Assembly (NCBI GenBank): GCA_947499505.1
Contig: CANMOQ010000001.1
Coordinates: 726,037-790,036 of the forward strand
Length of the DNA stretch: 64,000 nucleotides
Origin: an uncultured Erythrobacter sp.
Lineage (GTDB): Bacteria; Pseudomonadota; Alphaproteobacteria; Sphingomonadales; Sphingomonadaceae
Reading direction: 5' to 3'
Shown here: positions 1 to 10,548 of the stretch, piece by piece
Numbering within the stretch: position 1 is the first letter of the stretch
Layout of the letters: the number at the start of each line of letters is the position of its first letter
Translations under genes and position numbers: made by a program
Notes under the pieces: model-generated
What the model saw: only the letters and a program-made list of their open reading frames with translations
The model's database searches: none
What the model was told of the DNA's origin: nothing

Positions 1-1149
1 CGCGAGACACCATGCGATGACAGGCTGAGTGGTGGCGAGGCCTTTGATGTCGTCGAAAGTTTCGAACAAAGTGCCGTCTTCACCGCGCAGCATCAGCAGA
101 GCGACAAAGCTGCCCAGCGACATGGCGACATAGATGAACAGATAGACCATCATCGCGCTCGCACCAGCGGTGTTCGCCACCGCCAGACCCAGCAGGATAA
201 AGCCGACATTGTTGATCGAGGAATAGGCCAGCAGACGCTTCAGATTGTTCTGACCGATAGCGCCGAGTGCCCCGACAATGATTGACGCCAAAGCGACAAA
301 CATGACGATCTGACGCCACGCATCGGATTGCTCGCCAAACACTTCCAAAGTGACGCGAGCGGTCAACGCCACGGCGGCAACTTTTGGCGCGGTGGCGAAG
401 AATGCGGTGACGGGCGTTGGCGCGCCCTCGTACACATCCGGGGTCCACATGTGGAACGGAACAGCGGCGATCTTAAACGCAAGGCCCGCGAGTACGAACA
501 CCAGGCCGAACAGCGCGCCAGTGGCAAGCTCACCCGACAGGCCAGCGCGAACCGCGCCAAACTCCGTGCTGCCAGAAAAGCCGTAGAGCAGGCTCATGCC
601 GTATAGCAGGATGCCCGATGCCAATGCGCCGAGCACGAAGTACTTCAGGCCCGCCTCAGACGAGCGGCCATCATTGCGCAGCACCGAAGCCAGCACATAA
701 GCAGCCAGACTGTTGAGCTCCAGACCGAGGTACAGGGTCATGAAATCGCTGGCCGAGACCATGATGCTCATGCCGAGCACAGCGAACAGCACGAGGATCG
801 GATATTCCGCGCGCATTCCGCTTTCATTGCCATTGCTGGCGGTCGCAAAGTAAGCGGGCGCAATCATCAGACAACCGATGGCTGCGAGATAGATCATCGC
901 CTTGGCGAACAGGGCAAAGGCATCTGCCCGCATCAAAGTGCCAAAGGCATAGGTGTCGAGGCCCATAACTCCGCTGTGGAGGCCGGGGACCAGCATGAAG
1001 CCAGCGCCAAACAGCGTTGCCGCTGCGAGGACAGCGATTGGGCGCGCCATTTTGTCACCGCCAAAGGCAGCGACCAGCAACAGGATCAGGCCAGAGGCCG
1101 TCAGCAGCAATTCAGGCGCAATCAGCGCGAAGGAAGTTGCGTAGTCCAT
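1..1149 (-). CDS. nuoN: NADH-quinone oxidoreductase subunit N (partial, 3' end missing)
   Basis: This is an antiporter-like membrane subunit of respiratory complex I that takes part in proton pumping in the inner membrane. Reading from the ATG at 1149, 383 codons stay open to the window edge, so roughly the last 100 residues are outside. The visible part is almost wholly hydrophobic and carries the family stretches LYLGLELNSLAAYVL and SSEAGLKYFVLGALASG. The ATG shares one base with the nuoM stop (TGATG), which indicates translational coupling. It is the last of the fourteen nuo genes in the usual order. The assignment is very secure; only the C terminus cannot be judged. Confidence 0.96.
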   Translation of the reverse strand, partial: MDYATSFALIAPELLLTASGLILLLVAAFGGDKMARPIAVLAAATLFGAGFMLVPGLHSGVMGLDTYAFGTLMRADAFALFAKAMIYLAAIGCLMIAPAYFATASNGNESGMRAEYPILVLFAVLGMSIMVSASDFMTLYLGLELNSLAAYVLASVLRNDGRSSEAGLKYFVLGALASGILLYGMSLLYGFSGSTEFGAVRAGLSGELATGALFGLVFVLAGLAFKIAAVPFHMWTPDVYEGAPTPVTAFFATAPKVAAVALTARVTLEVFGEQSDAWRQIVMFVALASIIVGALGAIGQNNLKRLLAYSSINNVGFILLGLAVANTAGASAMMVYLFIYVAMSLGSFVALLMLRGEDGTLFETFDDIKGLATTQPVIAWCLA

Positions 1150-2696
1150 CAGTGGGCGCCCTCACCCTCTCCATGTTCTGGCACCGCATTGGCGGCGGCC
1201 TCGCGCGGGGGACCGGCTTGAAGCTGGCTGTCACCTTCTGGTGCAGCCGAGGCGAGCCGCGCGTCCAGGGTCGCGATATCTGCGCGCATGGGCGCAAGGA
1301 AGCTCTCTGGATACACGCCCATCCACAGCACGACGGCGGCGATTGGAGCCAGCATGGCCCATTCGCGCTTATCGAGGTCGAGCATAGCCGCGGCGTCCGC
1401 GTTTTTCTGATCGCCAAAGGCGACGCGGCGGTAGAGATACAGCATGTAGCCCGCGCCCAGGATGATGCCCGTGGTGCAGATCAGCGCGACCCAGGTCGAC
1501 ACTTGATAGATGCCTGCAAGCGAGAGGAACTCACCCACAAAGCCGCTGGTGCCCGGCAGGCCAATGCTAGCCATGGTGAACAGCAGGAAGAACAGCGCGT
1601 AATAGGGCATGTTGATTGAGAGCCCGCCGTAACGGTCAATCTCACGCGTGTGCAGCCGGTCGTAGATTACGCCAACGCACAGGAACAATGCGCCGGAAAC
1701 CAGCCCGTGGCTCAGCATCACGATCATCGCCCCTTCGAGCCCTTGAATGTTGAAGGCGAACAGGCCCACAGTCACAATCGCCATGTGCGCGACCGATGAG
1801 TAGGCAATGAGCTTCTTCATATCGTGCTGCACCAGCGCGACGAGCGAGGTGTAGACCACTGCGACCATCGACAACGCGAACACGAGCCATGCAAGCTGAG
1901 CGCTCGCATCAGGGAACATCGGCAGGCTGAAACGGATGAAGCCATAACCGCCCAGTTTCAGCAAAACGCCAGCAAGGATCACAGAACCCGCTGTGGGCGC
2001 CTGAACGTGCGCATCAGGCAGCCAGGTGTGCACTGGCCACATCGGCATTTTCACCGCAAAGCTGGCGAAGAATGCGAGCCACAGCCACGTCTGCGCACCG
2101 ACCGGGAAGTCATACTGCATCAGCGTCGGGATGTCTGACGTGCCAGCCTCTGCCACCATCCAGAACATCGCGATCAGCATCAGGACCGAGCCGAGCAGCG
2201 TGTAGAGGAAGAACTTATAGCTGGCGTAGATGCGGTTATCGCCGCCCCACACACCGATGATCAGATACATCGGGATCAGGCCAGCTTCGAAGAAGATGTA
2301 GAACAGGAACATATCCTGCGCGGCGAACACGCCGATCATCAGCACTTCCATAAACAGGAAGGCGGCCATGTACTCCCCGACGCGTTTCTGGATCGCGGTC
2401 CAGCTAGCCATGATGCAGATCGGCATCAGGAACACGCTGAGCATGATTAGCATCAAGGCGATGCCATCGATCCCGAGCGCGTATTTGAAGCCTGCAAACA
2501 GCTCAGCGCTTTCAGTGAACTGCCATTGCGGACCGCCGATTTCGTAATTGGCCCACAGCAGCACGCCGAGCACAAAGGTGATCAAAGTGCCGAACAAAGC
2601 GAGCCAGCGCGCAGCATTTGCGCCGACGAAGAAGCAGCCGATGCCTGCGGCCAATGGCACAAGCATCATGAGCGAGAGAATTGGGAAGCCGTCCAT
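1149..2696 (-). CDS. nuoM: NADH-quinone oxidoreductase subunit M
   Basis: Inner-membrane antiporter-like subunit of complex I, 515 residues, a normal length for NuoM. Visible family marks are the conserved glutamate in [14 protein letters not shown], the lysine-bearing segment [19 protein letters not shown], and AYSSVAHM in the second half. These belong to the charged chain thought to drive proton transfer. Many transmembrane helices fill the whole length. The C-terminal tail is hydrophilic and rich in Ala, Pro and Glu. The gene lies 15 nt downstream of nuoL and overlaps the nuoN start by one base. Confidence 0.97.
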   Translation of the reverse strand: MDGFPILSLMMLVPLAAGIGCFFVGANAARWLALFGTLITFVLGVLLWANYEIGGPQWQFTESAELFAGFKYALGIDGIALMLIMLSVFLMPICIMASWTAIQKRVGEYMAAFLFMEVLMIGVFAAQDMFLFYIFFEAGLIPMYLIIGVWGGDNRIYASYKFFLYTLLGSVLMLIAMFWMVAEAGTSDIPTLMQYDFPVGAQTWLWLAFFASFAVKMPMWPVHTWLPDAHVQAPTAGSVILAGVLLKLGGYGFIRFSLPMFPDASAQLAWLVFALSMVAVVYTSLVALVQHDMKKLIAYSSVAHMAIVTVGLFAFNIQGLEGAMIVMLSHGLVSGALFLCVGVIYDRLHTREIDRYGGLSINMPYYALFFLLFTMASIGLPGTSGFVGEFLSLAGIYQVSTWVALICTTGIILGAGYMLYLYRRVAFGDQKNADAAAMLDLDKREWAMLAPIAAVVLWMGVYPESFLAPMRADIATLDARLASAAPEGDSQLQAGPPREAAANAVPEHGEGEGAH

Positions 2697-2711
2697 TATT
2701 CCATGCCCCCC

Positions 2712-4703
2712 TTAGAACAAGACCCATGTCACAGCGGCCACCAGCCCCAGCAACATGATCAATGCGTAAGTGTAGAGATAGCCCGATTGGACCTTCTTCG
2801 CCGCGACGGAGCTTTGCTCCACCACCCATGCGACGCCGTTTGGACCAAACCGGTCAATCGTGCCGATATCACCCAGTTTCCAGAACTGACGGCCAAACCA
2901 GAACGCTGGCTTGACGAAGATCGCGTCATAGAGCTCGTCGAAATACCACTTGTTGTAAACAAAGCGGTGCAGCCACGGGAACATCGCAACGAACTTCGCC
3001 GGAATGTCTGGCTTCGCGATGTAGGCGACATAGGCGCCGACAAAGCCGATGATCATCACGATCAAGGCTGAGTACTTCACCCAATATGGAACGGCGTGCA
3101 TCGCGCTCATCAGGTTTGCGTTGTAGAAAATCGAGCCAGCCCAGAACGTTGCATCATCGAGGAAGCTTGGCGCAAACGCCTGACCAGCGGCAACCGCGCC
3201 AATGGTCAAAAGACCAAGCGGGATCAGCATCGTGATCGGGCTTTCATGCGGGTGATATCCGCCGGTCGTGTCTTCGCCCGCCTCAGCCGGCGTCTTGTGG
3301 ACGCTGTGTTGAATGTGTTCGCTCTCGATCCAGCGCGGTTTGCCCCAGAAGGTAAGGAACATCAGGCGCCAGCTGTAGAAGCTCGTTAGCAAAGCTGCGA
3401 CCACGCCCAGCCAGAAGGCAGTGACGGAAATCTCTGTACCGCGGGCAAACGCAACCTCCAGCACGGCATCTTTCGACCAGAAGCCGGCAAATCCAACGCC
3501 CAAGTGATAAACGCCAAGACCAGTGATCGCGAGCGTACCCGCCATCATCGCCCAGAATGTGATCGGAATGTGTTTCCGCAGGCCGCCGTAATAGCGCATG
3601 TCCTGCTCGTGATGCATTGCGTGGATCACACTGCCCGCGCCAAGGAAGAGCAGCGCCTTAAAGAACGCGTGCGTGAACAGGTGGAACATCGCGACATTGT
3701 ACGCGCCAACGCCAGCGGCGAAGAACATATAGCCGAGCTGAGAGCAGGTCGAATACGCGATCACGCGCTTAATGTCCCATTGCGTCGTACCGATGGTCGC
3801 CGCGAAGAAACAGGTCGCTGCGCCCACCACGGTCACGATCATCAGCGCGGTTGGAGCGGTCTCGAACAATGGCGACAGGCGGCAGAGCATGAACACGCCA
3901 GCGGTCACCATGGTTGCGGCGTGGATCAGCGCGGAAACGGGCGTTGGGCCCTCCATCGCATCCGGCAACCAAGTGTGCAGCAGCAATTGCGCTGACTTAC
4001 CCATCGCGCCGACAAACAGCAGGATCGCAATGATATCCATCGTGTAGAGCCGCATGCCCAGGAAGCCGATGCTCGATCCGCTCATCGCGGGCGCGGCGGC
4101 CAGAATCTCTGGGATCGATGTGGTTTGAAACACCAGATAAATGCCGAAGATGCCCAGCATAAACCCAAGGTCACCGACCCGGTTCACTACGAAAGCTTTG
4201 ATTGCGGCTGCTCCAGCGGTTGGTTTCTTGAACCAGAACCCGATCAGCAGGTAACTCGCCAGGCCCACCCCTTCCCAGCCAAAGAACATTTGGACCAGGT
4301 TGTTAGCGGTCACCAGCATCAACATCGCGAACGTGAACAGTGAGAGGTAGGCGAAGAAGCGCGGCTGATCCGGATCTTCCTCCATATAGCCCCAGCTGTA
4401 GAGGTGAACGAGCGCAGACACGCTGTTGATGACAACCAGCATTACGGCGGTCAGTGCATCGACGCGCAGGGCCCAGTCGAACGTCATATCGCCCGAGCGC
4501 ACCCAATCGAGCACGTGGACGACCTCAGCCTCAGCCGAGCCGCTGAGGAAGCTTAGGAAGATCGGCCAGCTAAGCGCGGCTGAAATGAACAGCGCGCCAG
4601 TGGTGATCGACTTTGCCGCGACATTGCCGAGCATACGGTTGCCCAGCCCGGCGATGAGAGCTGCCAGCAGCGGCAGGAATACGATGATCAGTATCGAATG
4701 CAT
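2712..4703 (-). CDS. nuoL: NADH-quinone oxidoreductase subunit L
   Basis: The largest antiporter-like subunit of complex I, 663 residues. It carries [18 protein letters not shown] near residue 140, [19 protein letters not shown] near residue 235, and [16 protein letters not shown]. The C-terminal part matches the long lateral helix and final membrane segment known for NuoL. The gene follows nuoK by 7 nt and precedes nuoM by 15 nt in the same operon. Its role in proton translocation is taken from the family. No unusual features were seen. Confidence 0.97.
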   Translation of the reverse strand: MHSILIIVFLPLLAALIAGLGNRMLGNVAAKSITTGALFISAALSWPIFLSFLSGSAEAEVVHVLDWVRSGDMTFDWALRVDALTAVMLVVINSVSALVHLYSWGYMEEDPDQPRFFAYLSLFTFAMLMLVTANNLVQMFFGWEGVGLASYLLIGFWFKKPTAGAAAIKAFVVNRVGDLGFMLGIFGIYLVFQTTSIPEILAAAPAMSGSSIGFLGMRLYTMDIIAILLFVGAMGKSAQLLLHTWLPDAMEGPTPVSALIHAATMVTAGVFMLCRLSPLFETAPTALMIVTVVGAATCFFAATIGTTQWDIKRVIAYSTCSQLGYMFFAAGVGAYNVAMFHLFTHAFFKALLFLGAGSVIHAMHHEQDMRYYGGLRKHIPITFWAMMAGTLAITGLGVYHLGVGFAGFWSKDAVLEVAFARGTEISVTAFWLGVVAALLTSFYSWRLMFLTFWGKPRWIESEHIQHSVHKTPAEAGEDTTGGYHPHESPITMLIPLGLLTIGAVAAGQAFAPSFLDDATFWAGSIFYNANLMSAMHAVPYWVKYSALIVMIIGFVGAYVAYIAKPDIPAKFVAMFPWLHRFVYNKWYFDELYDAIFVKPAFWFGRQFWKLGDIGTIDRFGPNGVAWVVEQSSVAAKKVQSGYLYTYALIMLLGLVAAVTWVLF

Positions 4704-4710
4704 GGACCGA

Positions 4711-5031
4711 TTATCCCTTCATCCGATTGACGTCATCAACCGCGATGGTCCCGCGATTGCGGAAGTAAATCACCAGGATCGCGAGGCCAATCGCGGCCTC
4801 TGCAGCGGCCACGGTCAGCACCAGCATGGCAAAGACCTGACCCGTGAGATCATTCATGAACGCGCTGAAAGCGACCAGATTGATGTTGACCGCGAGCAGG
4901 ATCAGCTCGACCGACATCAGGATCACGATCACATTCTTGCGATTGAGGAAAATCCCCAGCACGCCGAGCACGAACAGGATCGCGCCGACGACGAGGAAAT
5001 GCTCAATGCCAATTCCGCCTAAGTCGCTCAT
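4711..5031 (-). CDS. nuoK: NADH-quinone oxidoreductase subunit K
   Basis: Small three-helix membrane subunit of complex I, 106 residues, the expected size. The two membrane glutamates essential in this family are present, in [16 protein letters not shown] and in [17 protein letters not shown]. The ATG overlaps the nuoJ stop by four bases (ATGA), the coupling pattern that recurs through this operon. Assignment is secure. Confidence 0.96.
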   Translation of the reverse strand: MSDLGGIGIEHFLVVGAILFVLGVLGIFLNRKNVIVILMSVELILLAVNINLVAFSAFMNDLTGQVFAMLVLTVAAAEAAIGLAILVIYFRNRGTIAVDDVNRMKG

Positions 5032-5651
5032 AGCTCGACCCCCTCGCCCGTATTCGGGTTCTTCATAACTGTCGCCTCTTCAGGGCGGCGGCTGATTTGC
5101 TTGCCGATATCCTGGCGTCCACGCGCACCAGGCTTGGCCTCGCGGTGGGTCAGCACAATCGCGCCGATCATTGCGACTAGCAGGATGATGCCCGCGATCT
5201 CAAACAGGACGATGTATTTGCCATAGAGCAGCGCGCCGATGGCCTCGATATTGCTCGCACCCATCGCCGCCTGGCCGGTGCCATCCGGCGTGCCGAGCGT
5301 CAGGCCGCCTGCTTGGTAGGCGCCAATGCCCAGGAACAGTTCCGCGAGCAGGATCGCGGCGATTGCCAGACCAAATGGGAAATTGCGGATGAAGCCCGCC
5401 CGCATCGCGGCCATATCAATGTCCAGCATCATGACCACGAACAGGAACAGCACCGCAACCGCGCCGACATAGACGATCACCAGCAGCGCAGCGATAAACT
5501 CCGCGCCGACCAGCACCATCAGGCCGGCCGCATTGAAGAATGCCAGGATGAGCCACAGCACAGAATGCACCGGGTTGCGCGCCATGATGACCATGACGGC
5601 GCTCGCCACGACTAGGCTGGCGAAGAGATAAAAGGCGAGAGTTTGAATCAT
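5028..5651 (-). CDS. nuoJ: NADH-quinone oxidoreductase subunit J
   Basis: Membrane subunit of complex I, 207 residues, with about five hydrophobic segments. The conserved third helix is visible as [20 protein letters not shown], the stretch whose pi-bulge and rotation are linked to proton transfer in known structures. The C-terminal 40 residues are hydrophilic and lineage-specific. It lies 27 nt after nuoI, one of the longer gaps in this operon, and overlaps nuoK by four bases. Confidence 0.95.
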   Translation of the reverse strand: MIQTLAFYLFASLVVASAVMVIMARNPVHSVLWLILAFFNAAGLMVLVGAEFIAALLVIVYVGAVAVLFLFVVMMLDIDMAAMRAGFIRNFPFGLAIAAILLAELFLGIGAYQAGGLTLGTPDGTGQAAMGASNIEAIGALLYGKYIVLFEIAGIILLVAMIGAIVLTHREAKPGARGRQDIGKQISRRPEEATVMKNPNTGEGVEL

Positions 5652-5678
5652 GATCCCCGGTGTCCGTCCCGCGCGCCC

Positions 5679-6167
5679 CTAGCGATAGGGCGCATCGGCT
5701 TCAAGGTTTGCAGCGATGGCTCGCTCCCACTTGTCCCCGTTGGCCAGCAATTTGTCCTTGTCATAGAGCAATTCTTCGCGCGTTTCGGTCGCATATTCGA
5801 AGTTTGGCCCCTCGACCACGGCATCCACTGGGCAGGCCTCTTGGCAGAAACCGCAATAGATGCATTTGGTCATGTCGATGTCATAGCGCGTGGTGCGGCG
5901 GCTGCCGTCGTCACGCGGCTCGCTCTCAATCGTGATCGCCTGCGCCGGGCACACGGCCTCACACAGCTTGCACGCGATGCAGCGCTCCTCGCCATTGGGA
6001 TAGCGGCGCAAGGCATGCTCCCCGCGAAAACGCGGGCTCAGCGGGTTCTTCTCGAACGGATAATTGATCGTCACCTTGGGCTTGAAGAAATACTTCAAGG
6101 TCAGCGCATGCGCCTTGAGAAATTCCCACAGGGTGAAGGATTTAAGGAGCTGTTTTGCGGAGGTCAT
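5679..6167 (-). CDS. nuoI: NADH-quinone oxidoreductase subunit I
   Basis: Peripheral-arm ferredoxin-like subunit, 162 residues, that binds the N6a and N6b [4Fe-4S] clusters and hands electrons on to NuoB. Two complete cluster motifs are seen: [12 protein letters not shown] and [13 protein letters not shown] start at 6167 is preferred to an upstream alternative at 6194 because it gives [11 protein letters not shown], the normal length, and a four-base ATGA overlap with the stop of the preceding lipoprotein gene. Confidence 0.96.
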   Translation of the reverse strand: MTSAKQLLKSFTLWEFLKAHALTLKYFFKPKVTINYPFEKNPLSPRFRGEHALRRYPNGEERCIACKLCEAVCPAQAITIESEPRDDGSRRTTRYDIDMTKCIYCGFCQEACPVDAVVEGPNFEYATETREELLYDKDKLLANGDKWERAIAANLEADAPYR

Positions 6168-6511
6168 TGATCTTGCACTTTCCTCGTCCCGCACCGTTGA
6201 GGTGGGCGGGTTCCGTCGATCTCAGTCGGTTCTTCTTTCGTCATGTCCCATTGCCCAAGTGACTGGTCAGCATATTTCCGCATAAAGACTCTGCCCGTTG
6301 CTGGCTCCTTTAGTTCCCATATTTCGATGACCTCAAGGCAACCGGTGACGGTGTCTAGCAGTACAGCGGGCATCTCGCCGGACGGGGGATGGTAGGTGAA
6401 GCGGCCAACATTCTCAGTCTCGGACGGCGCCTGTTGTGCTTCTGCAGCCGCGCATGCACTCAATGCAAACATCACAGCTACCACGGCCAGGTTTCGCGCT
6501 CGCAAAGTCAT
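6164..6511 (-). CDS. Small predicted lipoprotein inserted between nuoH and nuoI
   Basis: An unrecognised 115-residue protein. The N terminus is a lipoprotein signal peptide ending in LSAC (Cys20), so the mature protein should be anchored in the cell envelope. The mature part has a run [23 protein letters not shown], a core also seen in small proteins of unknown function, and further cysteines near the C terminus. It overlaps nuoH upstream and nuoI downstream by four bases each (ATGA), so it must be co-transcribed with complex I and is probably translationally coupled. No catalytic motif is visible. A role in complex I assembly is only a guess from position. Confidence 0.8.
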   Translation of the reverse strand: MTLRARNLAVVAVMFALSACAAAEAQQAPSETENVGRFTYHPPSGEMPAVLLDTVTGCLEVIEIWELKEPATGRVFMRKYADQSLGQWDMTKEEPTEIDGTRPPQRCGTRKVQDQ

Positions 6512-7554
6512 CCGAAATGCCCCGTCGCCATCAGGTAGCCGCTGATCAGCGCCACAAACAGCAGGCTCATCGGCAGGAACACTTTCCAGCCAAGACGCAT
6601 CAGCTGGTCATAGCGGTAACGCGGTACGGTCGCCCAGATCCAGCTGAACATGAAGAAGAACATGAAGGTCTTCAGCAGGAACCACACGATCCCCGGCACA
6701 TAATACAGCGGTGCCCATTCAATAGGCGGCAACCATCCGCCCATGAACAGCAGCGTGCACAGCGAGCACATCAGCAGGATGTTGGCGTATTCGCCGAGCC
6801 AGAACAGCGCGAAGCTCATCGAGCTGTATTCAGTCTGATAGCCAGCAACCAGCTCCGATTCCGCCTCGGTCAGGTCAAACGGTGCGCGCGCGGTCTCGGC
6901 CAAGGCTGAGATGAAGAACACCACGAACATCGGGAACAGCAGCGGATTGATAAAGAAGCCGTTGACTATGCCCAGCCCGTGCCCGCGCTGAGCCTCGACA
7001 ATGCCGGTCATGTTGAACGTGCCCGCGTAGAGCACGACGCAGACCAGCACGAAGCCGATGGAGACTTCGTAAGAGATCATCTGCGCGGCGGCGCGCATGG
7101 CGGAGAAGAACGGATATTTGGAGTTACTAGCCCACCCGCTCATCACCACGCCGTAAACGCCCAGCGAACTGATCGCGAGCACATAAAGCAGGCCGACGTT
7201 GATATCGGCCAGCACCACGCCCGCGTCGAACGGGATCACCGCCCACGCGGCGAGCGCCACGGTAAAGGTGATAATCGGCGCAAGCAGGAAAATGCCCTTG
7301 TTCGCCGCCGTTGGAATGATGGTTTCTTGCAAGAAGACCTTCAGACCATCTGCGAAACTTTGCAGCAAGCCGAACGGACCAACCACATTGGGCCCGCGCC
7401 GCAGCATGATCGCGCCCAGTACCTTGCGATCGACATAGATCACCATCGCGACGGAAAACATCACGATCAGCGAAATGGCGAGAATGCCGACGATGGTGGC
7501 CGTGAACCACGCAAAATCGTAGTTCATGCCGAGAGATTGGAAGAATTCGGTCAC
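6508..7554 (-). CDS. nuoH: NADH-quinone oxidoreductase subunit H
   Basis: Membrane subunit of complex I that forms part of the quinone chamber, 348 residues, about eight transmembrane helices. Family signatures are [29 protein letters not shown] and [20 protein letters not shown]. The start codon is GTG at 7554, sharing one base with the TAG stop of the small gene upstream (TAGTG). The stop overlaps the lipoprotein gene between nuoH and nuoI by four bases. Confidence 0.97.
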   Translation of the reverse strand: MTEFFQSLGMNYDFAWFTATIVGILAISLIVMFSVAMVIYVDRKVLGAIMLRRGPNVVGPFGLLQSFADGLKVFLQETIIPTAANKGIFLLAPIITFTVALAAWAVIPFDAGVVLADINVGLLYVLAISSLGVYGVVMSGWASNSKYPFFSAMRAAAQMISYEVSIGFVLVCVVLYAGTFNMTGIVEAQRGHGLGIVNGFFINPLLFPMFVVFFISALAETARAPFDLTEAESELVAGYQTEYSSMSFALFWLGEYANILLMCSLCTLLFMGGWLPPIEWAPLYYVPGIVWFLLKTFMFFFMFSWIWATVPRYRYDQLMRLGWKVFLPMSLLFVALISGYLMATGHFG

Positions 7555-7745
7555 TAGTCACCGCCTCCTAGATATCCAGTAGTTTCGGGAGGCGAACCCG
7601 AGTGGGACGCGCCCTTTTCCTGTCTCTGAAAGTTGGGGTTGCGCCACTGATTATCTTCGTTGGCAGTAAGCTTTTTTCGCGGGCGAAAAGCCAAGGCTAG
7701 CGCAAGTAGGATGAGCACTCCCCCGATGATCATAAAGGCCATCAT
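7554..7745 (-). CDS. Small single-pass membrane protein between nuoG and nuoH
   Basis: A 63-residue protein not recognised from any named family. Residues 3-20 form one hydrophobic helix ([16 protein letters not shown]), followed by a basic patch RPRKK and a polar tail rich in Asn, Gln, Ser and Gly. The topology suggests an N-terminal membrane anchor with a cytoplasmic tail. The ATG overlaps the nuoG stop by four bases and its stop overlaps the nuoH GTG by one base. This tight packing argues for a real, translated gene. Confidence 0.7.
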   Translation of the reverse strand: MMAFMIIGGVLILLALALAFRPRKKLTANEDNQWRNPNFQRQEKGASHSGSPPETTGYLGGGD

Positions 7746-9760
7746 TCCGCCGCCTCCCGCACATATTCACCGTGAAGCAGTTCCGCTGAGCATTGCTGCA
7801 TCACTTCGCTGGCCCGCGCGATGGGGTTGGTGAGGTAGAAATCGGCAATCGGATAGCTCTCGATCGTGCCGTCTGCCTTGGCTTTGCTGTCCGCCTTTGG
7901 AAGGGCGCCGTAATCCGCAAGCCCTTCTTCGCCCAGCGCGGGCACTTCCGCGATCATCTTGGCCTGCAGCTCAGCAAAGCTGTCAAACCCGACATTCACC
8001 TTCAGAGCGTCAGCCAAAGCGCGCAGGATCGTCCAATCCTCGCGTGCATCACCCGGTGCGAACACGGCCTTTTCGGCGAATTGTACGCGGCCTTCTGTAT
8101 TGACGTAGGTTCCGGCCTTTTCCGCATAGCTTGCGGCGGGCAGAATAATGTCCGCCATATGCGCACCTTTGTCGCCGTGGTGGCCGATATAGACCTTGAG
8201 GCTGTCCGCAAACGGCTCGTGGTTCATCTCATCCGCGCCGAGGGACAGCACCACTTTGGGCGCAGCCTTCGCGAGATCCGCCATCCCGCCCGGCACAGTG
8301 AAATCGAGCATCAAAGAGCCCATGCGCGCCGCCGACATGTGCAGCACGTTGAAGCCGTTCCAATCAGCCCTGACGAGCTTGAACTTGTCGACGAGTTTCA
8401 GCGCTGGGCCCAATGCCCCTTTCGCCAAAGCCGCGCCGCCCAGGATCACCGCCGGGCGCTCCGCCGCCTTCATCGCATCGCCCAAAGCCTTAGGGATGCG
8501 GTTCAGCACAGACAAATCGCTGCCCAGGAAGGTCGCCGGATAGGTCGTTTCCCATTCCGGGCCGATCACATAGACCTTCGCCCCGCCCTTCACCGCCTTG
8601 CGCAGCCGAGCGTTGAGCAAAGCCGCTTCCCAGCGGACATGGCTGCCCACGATCAGGATGCAATCTGCGGTCTCGATCCCGGCCAGGGTCGAGTTGAAAT
8701 TGACCGCTGCGATGTTTGACACATCATAGGTCATGCCGGTCTGGCGAGCCTCGGTAAGGTCCGATCCGCTGGCCTTCAGCAGGGCCTTGGCCGCAAACAT
8801 GGTTTCGCAATCAACCATATCGCCCGCAACCGCCGCGATGCTGCTGGGTGCGCCTTTCAGCTGCTTTGCGATGGCCTTAAACGCCTCGTCCCAGCTTGCC
8901 TCGGCCAGCTTGCCGCGTTTGCGCATAAAGACCTTGTCGAGGCGGCGCTTAATCAGGCCATCCACCTGATAACGGCCCTTGTCCGACAGCCATTCTTCGT
9001 TGACGTCATCATTGACGCGCGGCAGCGCCCGCATGACTTCACGGCCCTTCGAATGCAGCGAGATGTTGGCGCCAATCGCGTCCGACACGTCAATACTAAG
9101 CGTGCGTTTCAATTCCCAAGGACGGGCCTCAAACGCATAAGGGCGCGACGTCAGAGCGCCGACCGGGCACAGGTCGATCACATTCGCGCTCAGCTCGTGG
9201 CTGGCGGCCTGTTCCAGATAGGTCGTGATCTGCATGTCCTCGCCGCGGTACAGCGCGCCGATTTCGTCCACGCCTGCGATCTCTTCAGAGAAGCGCACGC
9301 AGCGGGTGCAGTGAATGCAGCGGGTCATGATCGTCTTGATCAGCGGGCCCATATATTTCTCGGTCACAGCGCGCTTGTTCTCACGCTCGTAACGTGAGCC
9401 GCTGCGGCCATAGGCAACGGCTTGGTCTTGCAAGTCGCACTCGCCGCCCTGATCGCAAATCGGGCAATCGAGCGGGTGGTTGATGAGCAGGAACTCCATC
9501 ACCCCTTCGCGTGCCTTTTTGACCATTGGCGTGTCGGTGCGGATTTCCTGACCTTCGCTGGTCGGGAGCGCGCACGATGCCTGAGGCTTTGGCGGCCCCG
9601 GCTTCAATTCGACCAGACACATGCGGCAATTGCCCGCAATACTCAGGCGTTCGTGATAGCAGAAACGCGGAATTTCCTTACCAGCAAGCTCCGCCGCCTG
9701 AAGGACAGTTGCGCCCTCAGGGACTTCGATTTCTTCGCCGTCTACTGTGACTTTAGGCAT
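7742..9760 (-). CDS. nuoG: NADH-quinone oxidoreductase subunit G
   Basis: Large iron-sulfur subunit of the complex I peripheral arm, 672 residues from the ATG at 9760. That start gives the [2Fe-2S] domain beginning [19 protein letters not shown] and shares one base with the stop of the upstream gene. Cluster ligands are visible in CYHERLSIAGNCRMC, in CPICDQGGECDLQD and in CIHCTRCVRF, and a further cysteine in DLCPVGALTSRP. The C-terminal molybdopterin-oxidoreductase-like domain is present but has no active-site role in this family. A longer reading to 9814 exists but is not supported by context. Confidence 0.97.
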   Translation of the reverse strand: MPKVTVDGEEIEVPEGATVLQAAELAGKEIPRFCYHERLSIAGNCRMCLVELKPGPPKPQASCALPTSEGQEIRTDTPMVKKAREGVMEFLLINHPLDCPICDQGGECDLQDQAVAYGRSGSRYERENKRAVTEKYMGPLIKTIMTRCIHCTRCVRFSEEIAGVDEIGALYRGEDMQITTYLEQAASHELSANVIDLCPVGALTSRPYAFEARPWELKRTLSIDVSDAIGANISLHSKGREVMRALPRVNDDVNEEWLSDKGRYQVDGLIKRRLDKVFMRKRGKLAEASWDEAFKAIAKQLKGAPSSIAAVAGDMVDCETMFAAKALLKASGSDLTEARQTGMTYDVSNIAAVNFNSTLAGIETADCILIVGSHVRWEAALLNARLRKAVKGGAKVYVIGPEWETTYPATFLGSDLSVLNRIPKALGDAMKAAERPAVILGGAALAKGALGPALKLVDKFKLVRADWNGFNVLHMSAARMGSLMLDFTVPGGMADLAKAAPKVVLSLGADEMNHEPFADSLKVYIGHHGDKGAHMADIILPAASYAEKAGTYVNTEGRVQFAEKAVFAPGDAREDWTILRALADALKVNVGFDSFAELQAKMIAEVPALGEEGLADYGALPKADSKAKADGTIESYPIADFYLTNPIARASEVMQQCSAELLHGEYVREAAE

Positions 9761-10548
9761 TATTCTGCGCCCTCGGCTTTTTCCAATTTTGGCCCGTAAT
9801 AACTCCGCGCCCATAGACCATCGGCGATAAAGGCCCGTATACTCTCAACATTGAGCTTCATGTCTGTGCCAGCGGGAATGCAACGACCAAGCGCAGGTAC
9901 AACCGTTTTTACCGCGGCCAGCTCCTCTTTTGAAGCTGGCTTCGTGTGGACAATCGCATGCGCGTTTACGGGGTCTTGATATACCACGCAGTCAGCCATT
10001 GCGGCAGCAGCACGTGCATTTTCAAAGGTCTCACCCTCGACATAAAAACGGTTTGGCAGAAACTCAGGTGCTTCGGACGGAATCTCGATCGGCTGGTCTT
10101 CATCACCATATTTGTCGAGATATGCCGCTTCAGTCAGAGATGATCTTATCGCAAGGTTTGTAACCTGCATTTGAATCCCTGTTGACCTGACCCTGCCTAC
10201 TCTGCCGAGGCATTGCTCCATAAGAATACGGTTAGTAAGGAGAAATTCGGCCTCGCCGAGCTTGGCGTAGTCAATCGCCCAATAGTCGCTAGCCGTCAGC
10301 AGCGTGATCGATTGACCAGAACGCCGGTCAAAAAGGCATTGCCCAAACCTCTTCGCAATCCGGCGGGTCTCATCGACGTCATTGCTTTTCGGGTTAGTCT
10401 TGGTCGGTTTCGGCTCTTCTTTGAGACGGGAACCGGTCTTACTCTCCGGCTCTTCTTGAGCATGGACTGGCGCCGCCAGAAATGAGACAGCGAGCAGGCA
10501 AGAAAGCAAGCCCTTCGCAAGGCGTTTTTCGAGAAGACTAGTCATCAT
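9760..10548 (-). CDS. Secreted protein of unknown function between nuoF and nuoG
   Basis: A 262-residue protein starting at ATG 10548, which overlaps the nuoF stop by four bases. Residues 1-30 are a signal peptide with likely cleavage after VHA, giving a mature N terminus QEEPES. The mature protein appears to be built of two related halves. Each has a first cysteine ([18 protein letters not shown]), then a second cysteine next to Gly-Arg ([18 protein letters not shown]), then a hydrophilic block ending near Y-G. Four paired cysteines fit two disulfides in the periplasm. No enzyme motif is seen. Position suggests, but does not prove, a link to complex I. Confidence 0.8.
   Translation of the reverse strand: MMTSLLEKRLAKGLLSCLLAVSFLAAPVHAQEEPESKTGSRLKEEPKPTKTNPKSNDVDETRRIAKRFGQCLFDRRSGQSITLLTASDYWAIDYAKLGEAEFLLTNRILMEQCLGRVGRVRSTGIQMQVTNLAIRSSLTEAAYLDKYGDEDQPIEIPSEAPEFLPNRFYVEGETFENARAAAAMADCVVYQDPVNAHAIVHTKPASKEELAAVKTVVPALGRCIPAGTDMKLNVESIRAFIADGLWARSYYGPKLEKAEGAE

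Noticed and set aside
7793..8719. Plus-strand open frame of 308 codons opposite nuoG
   Set aside because: Shadow frame of nuoG; no motif, no ribosome-binding context.
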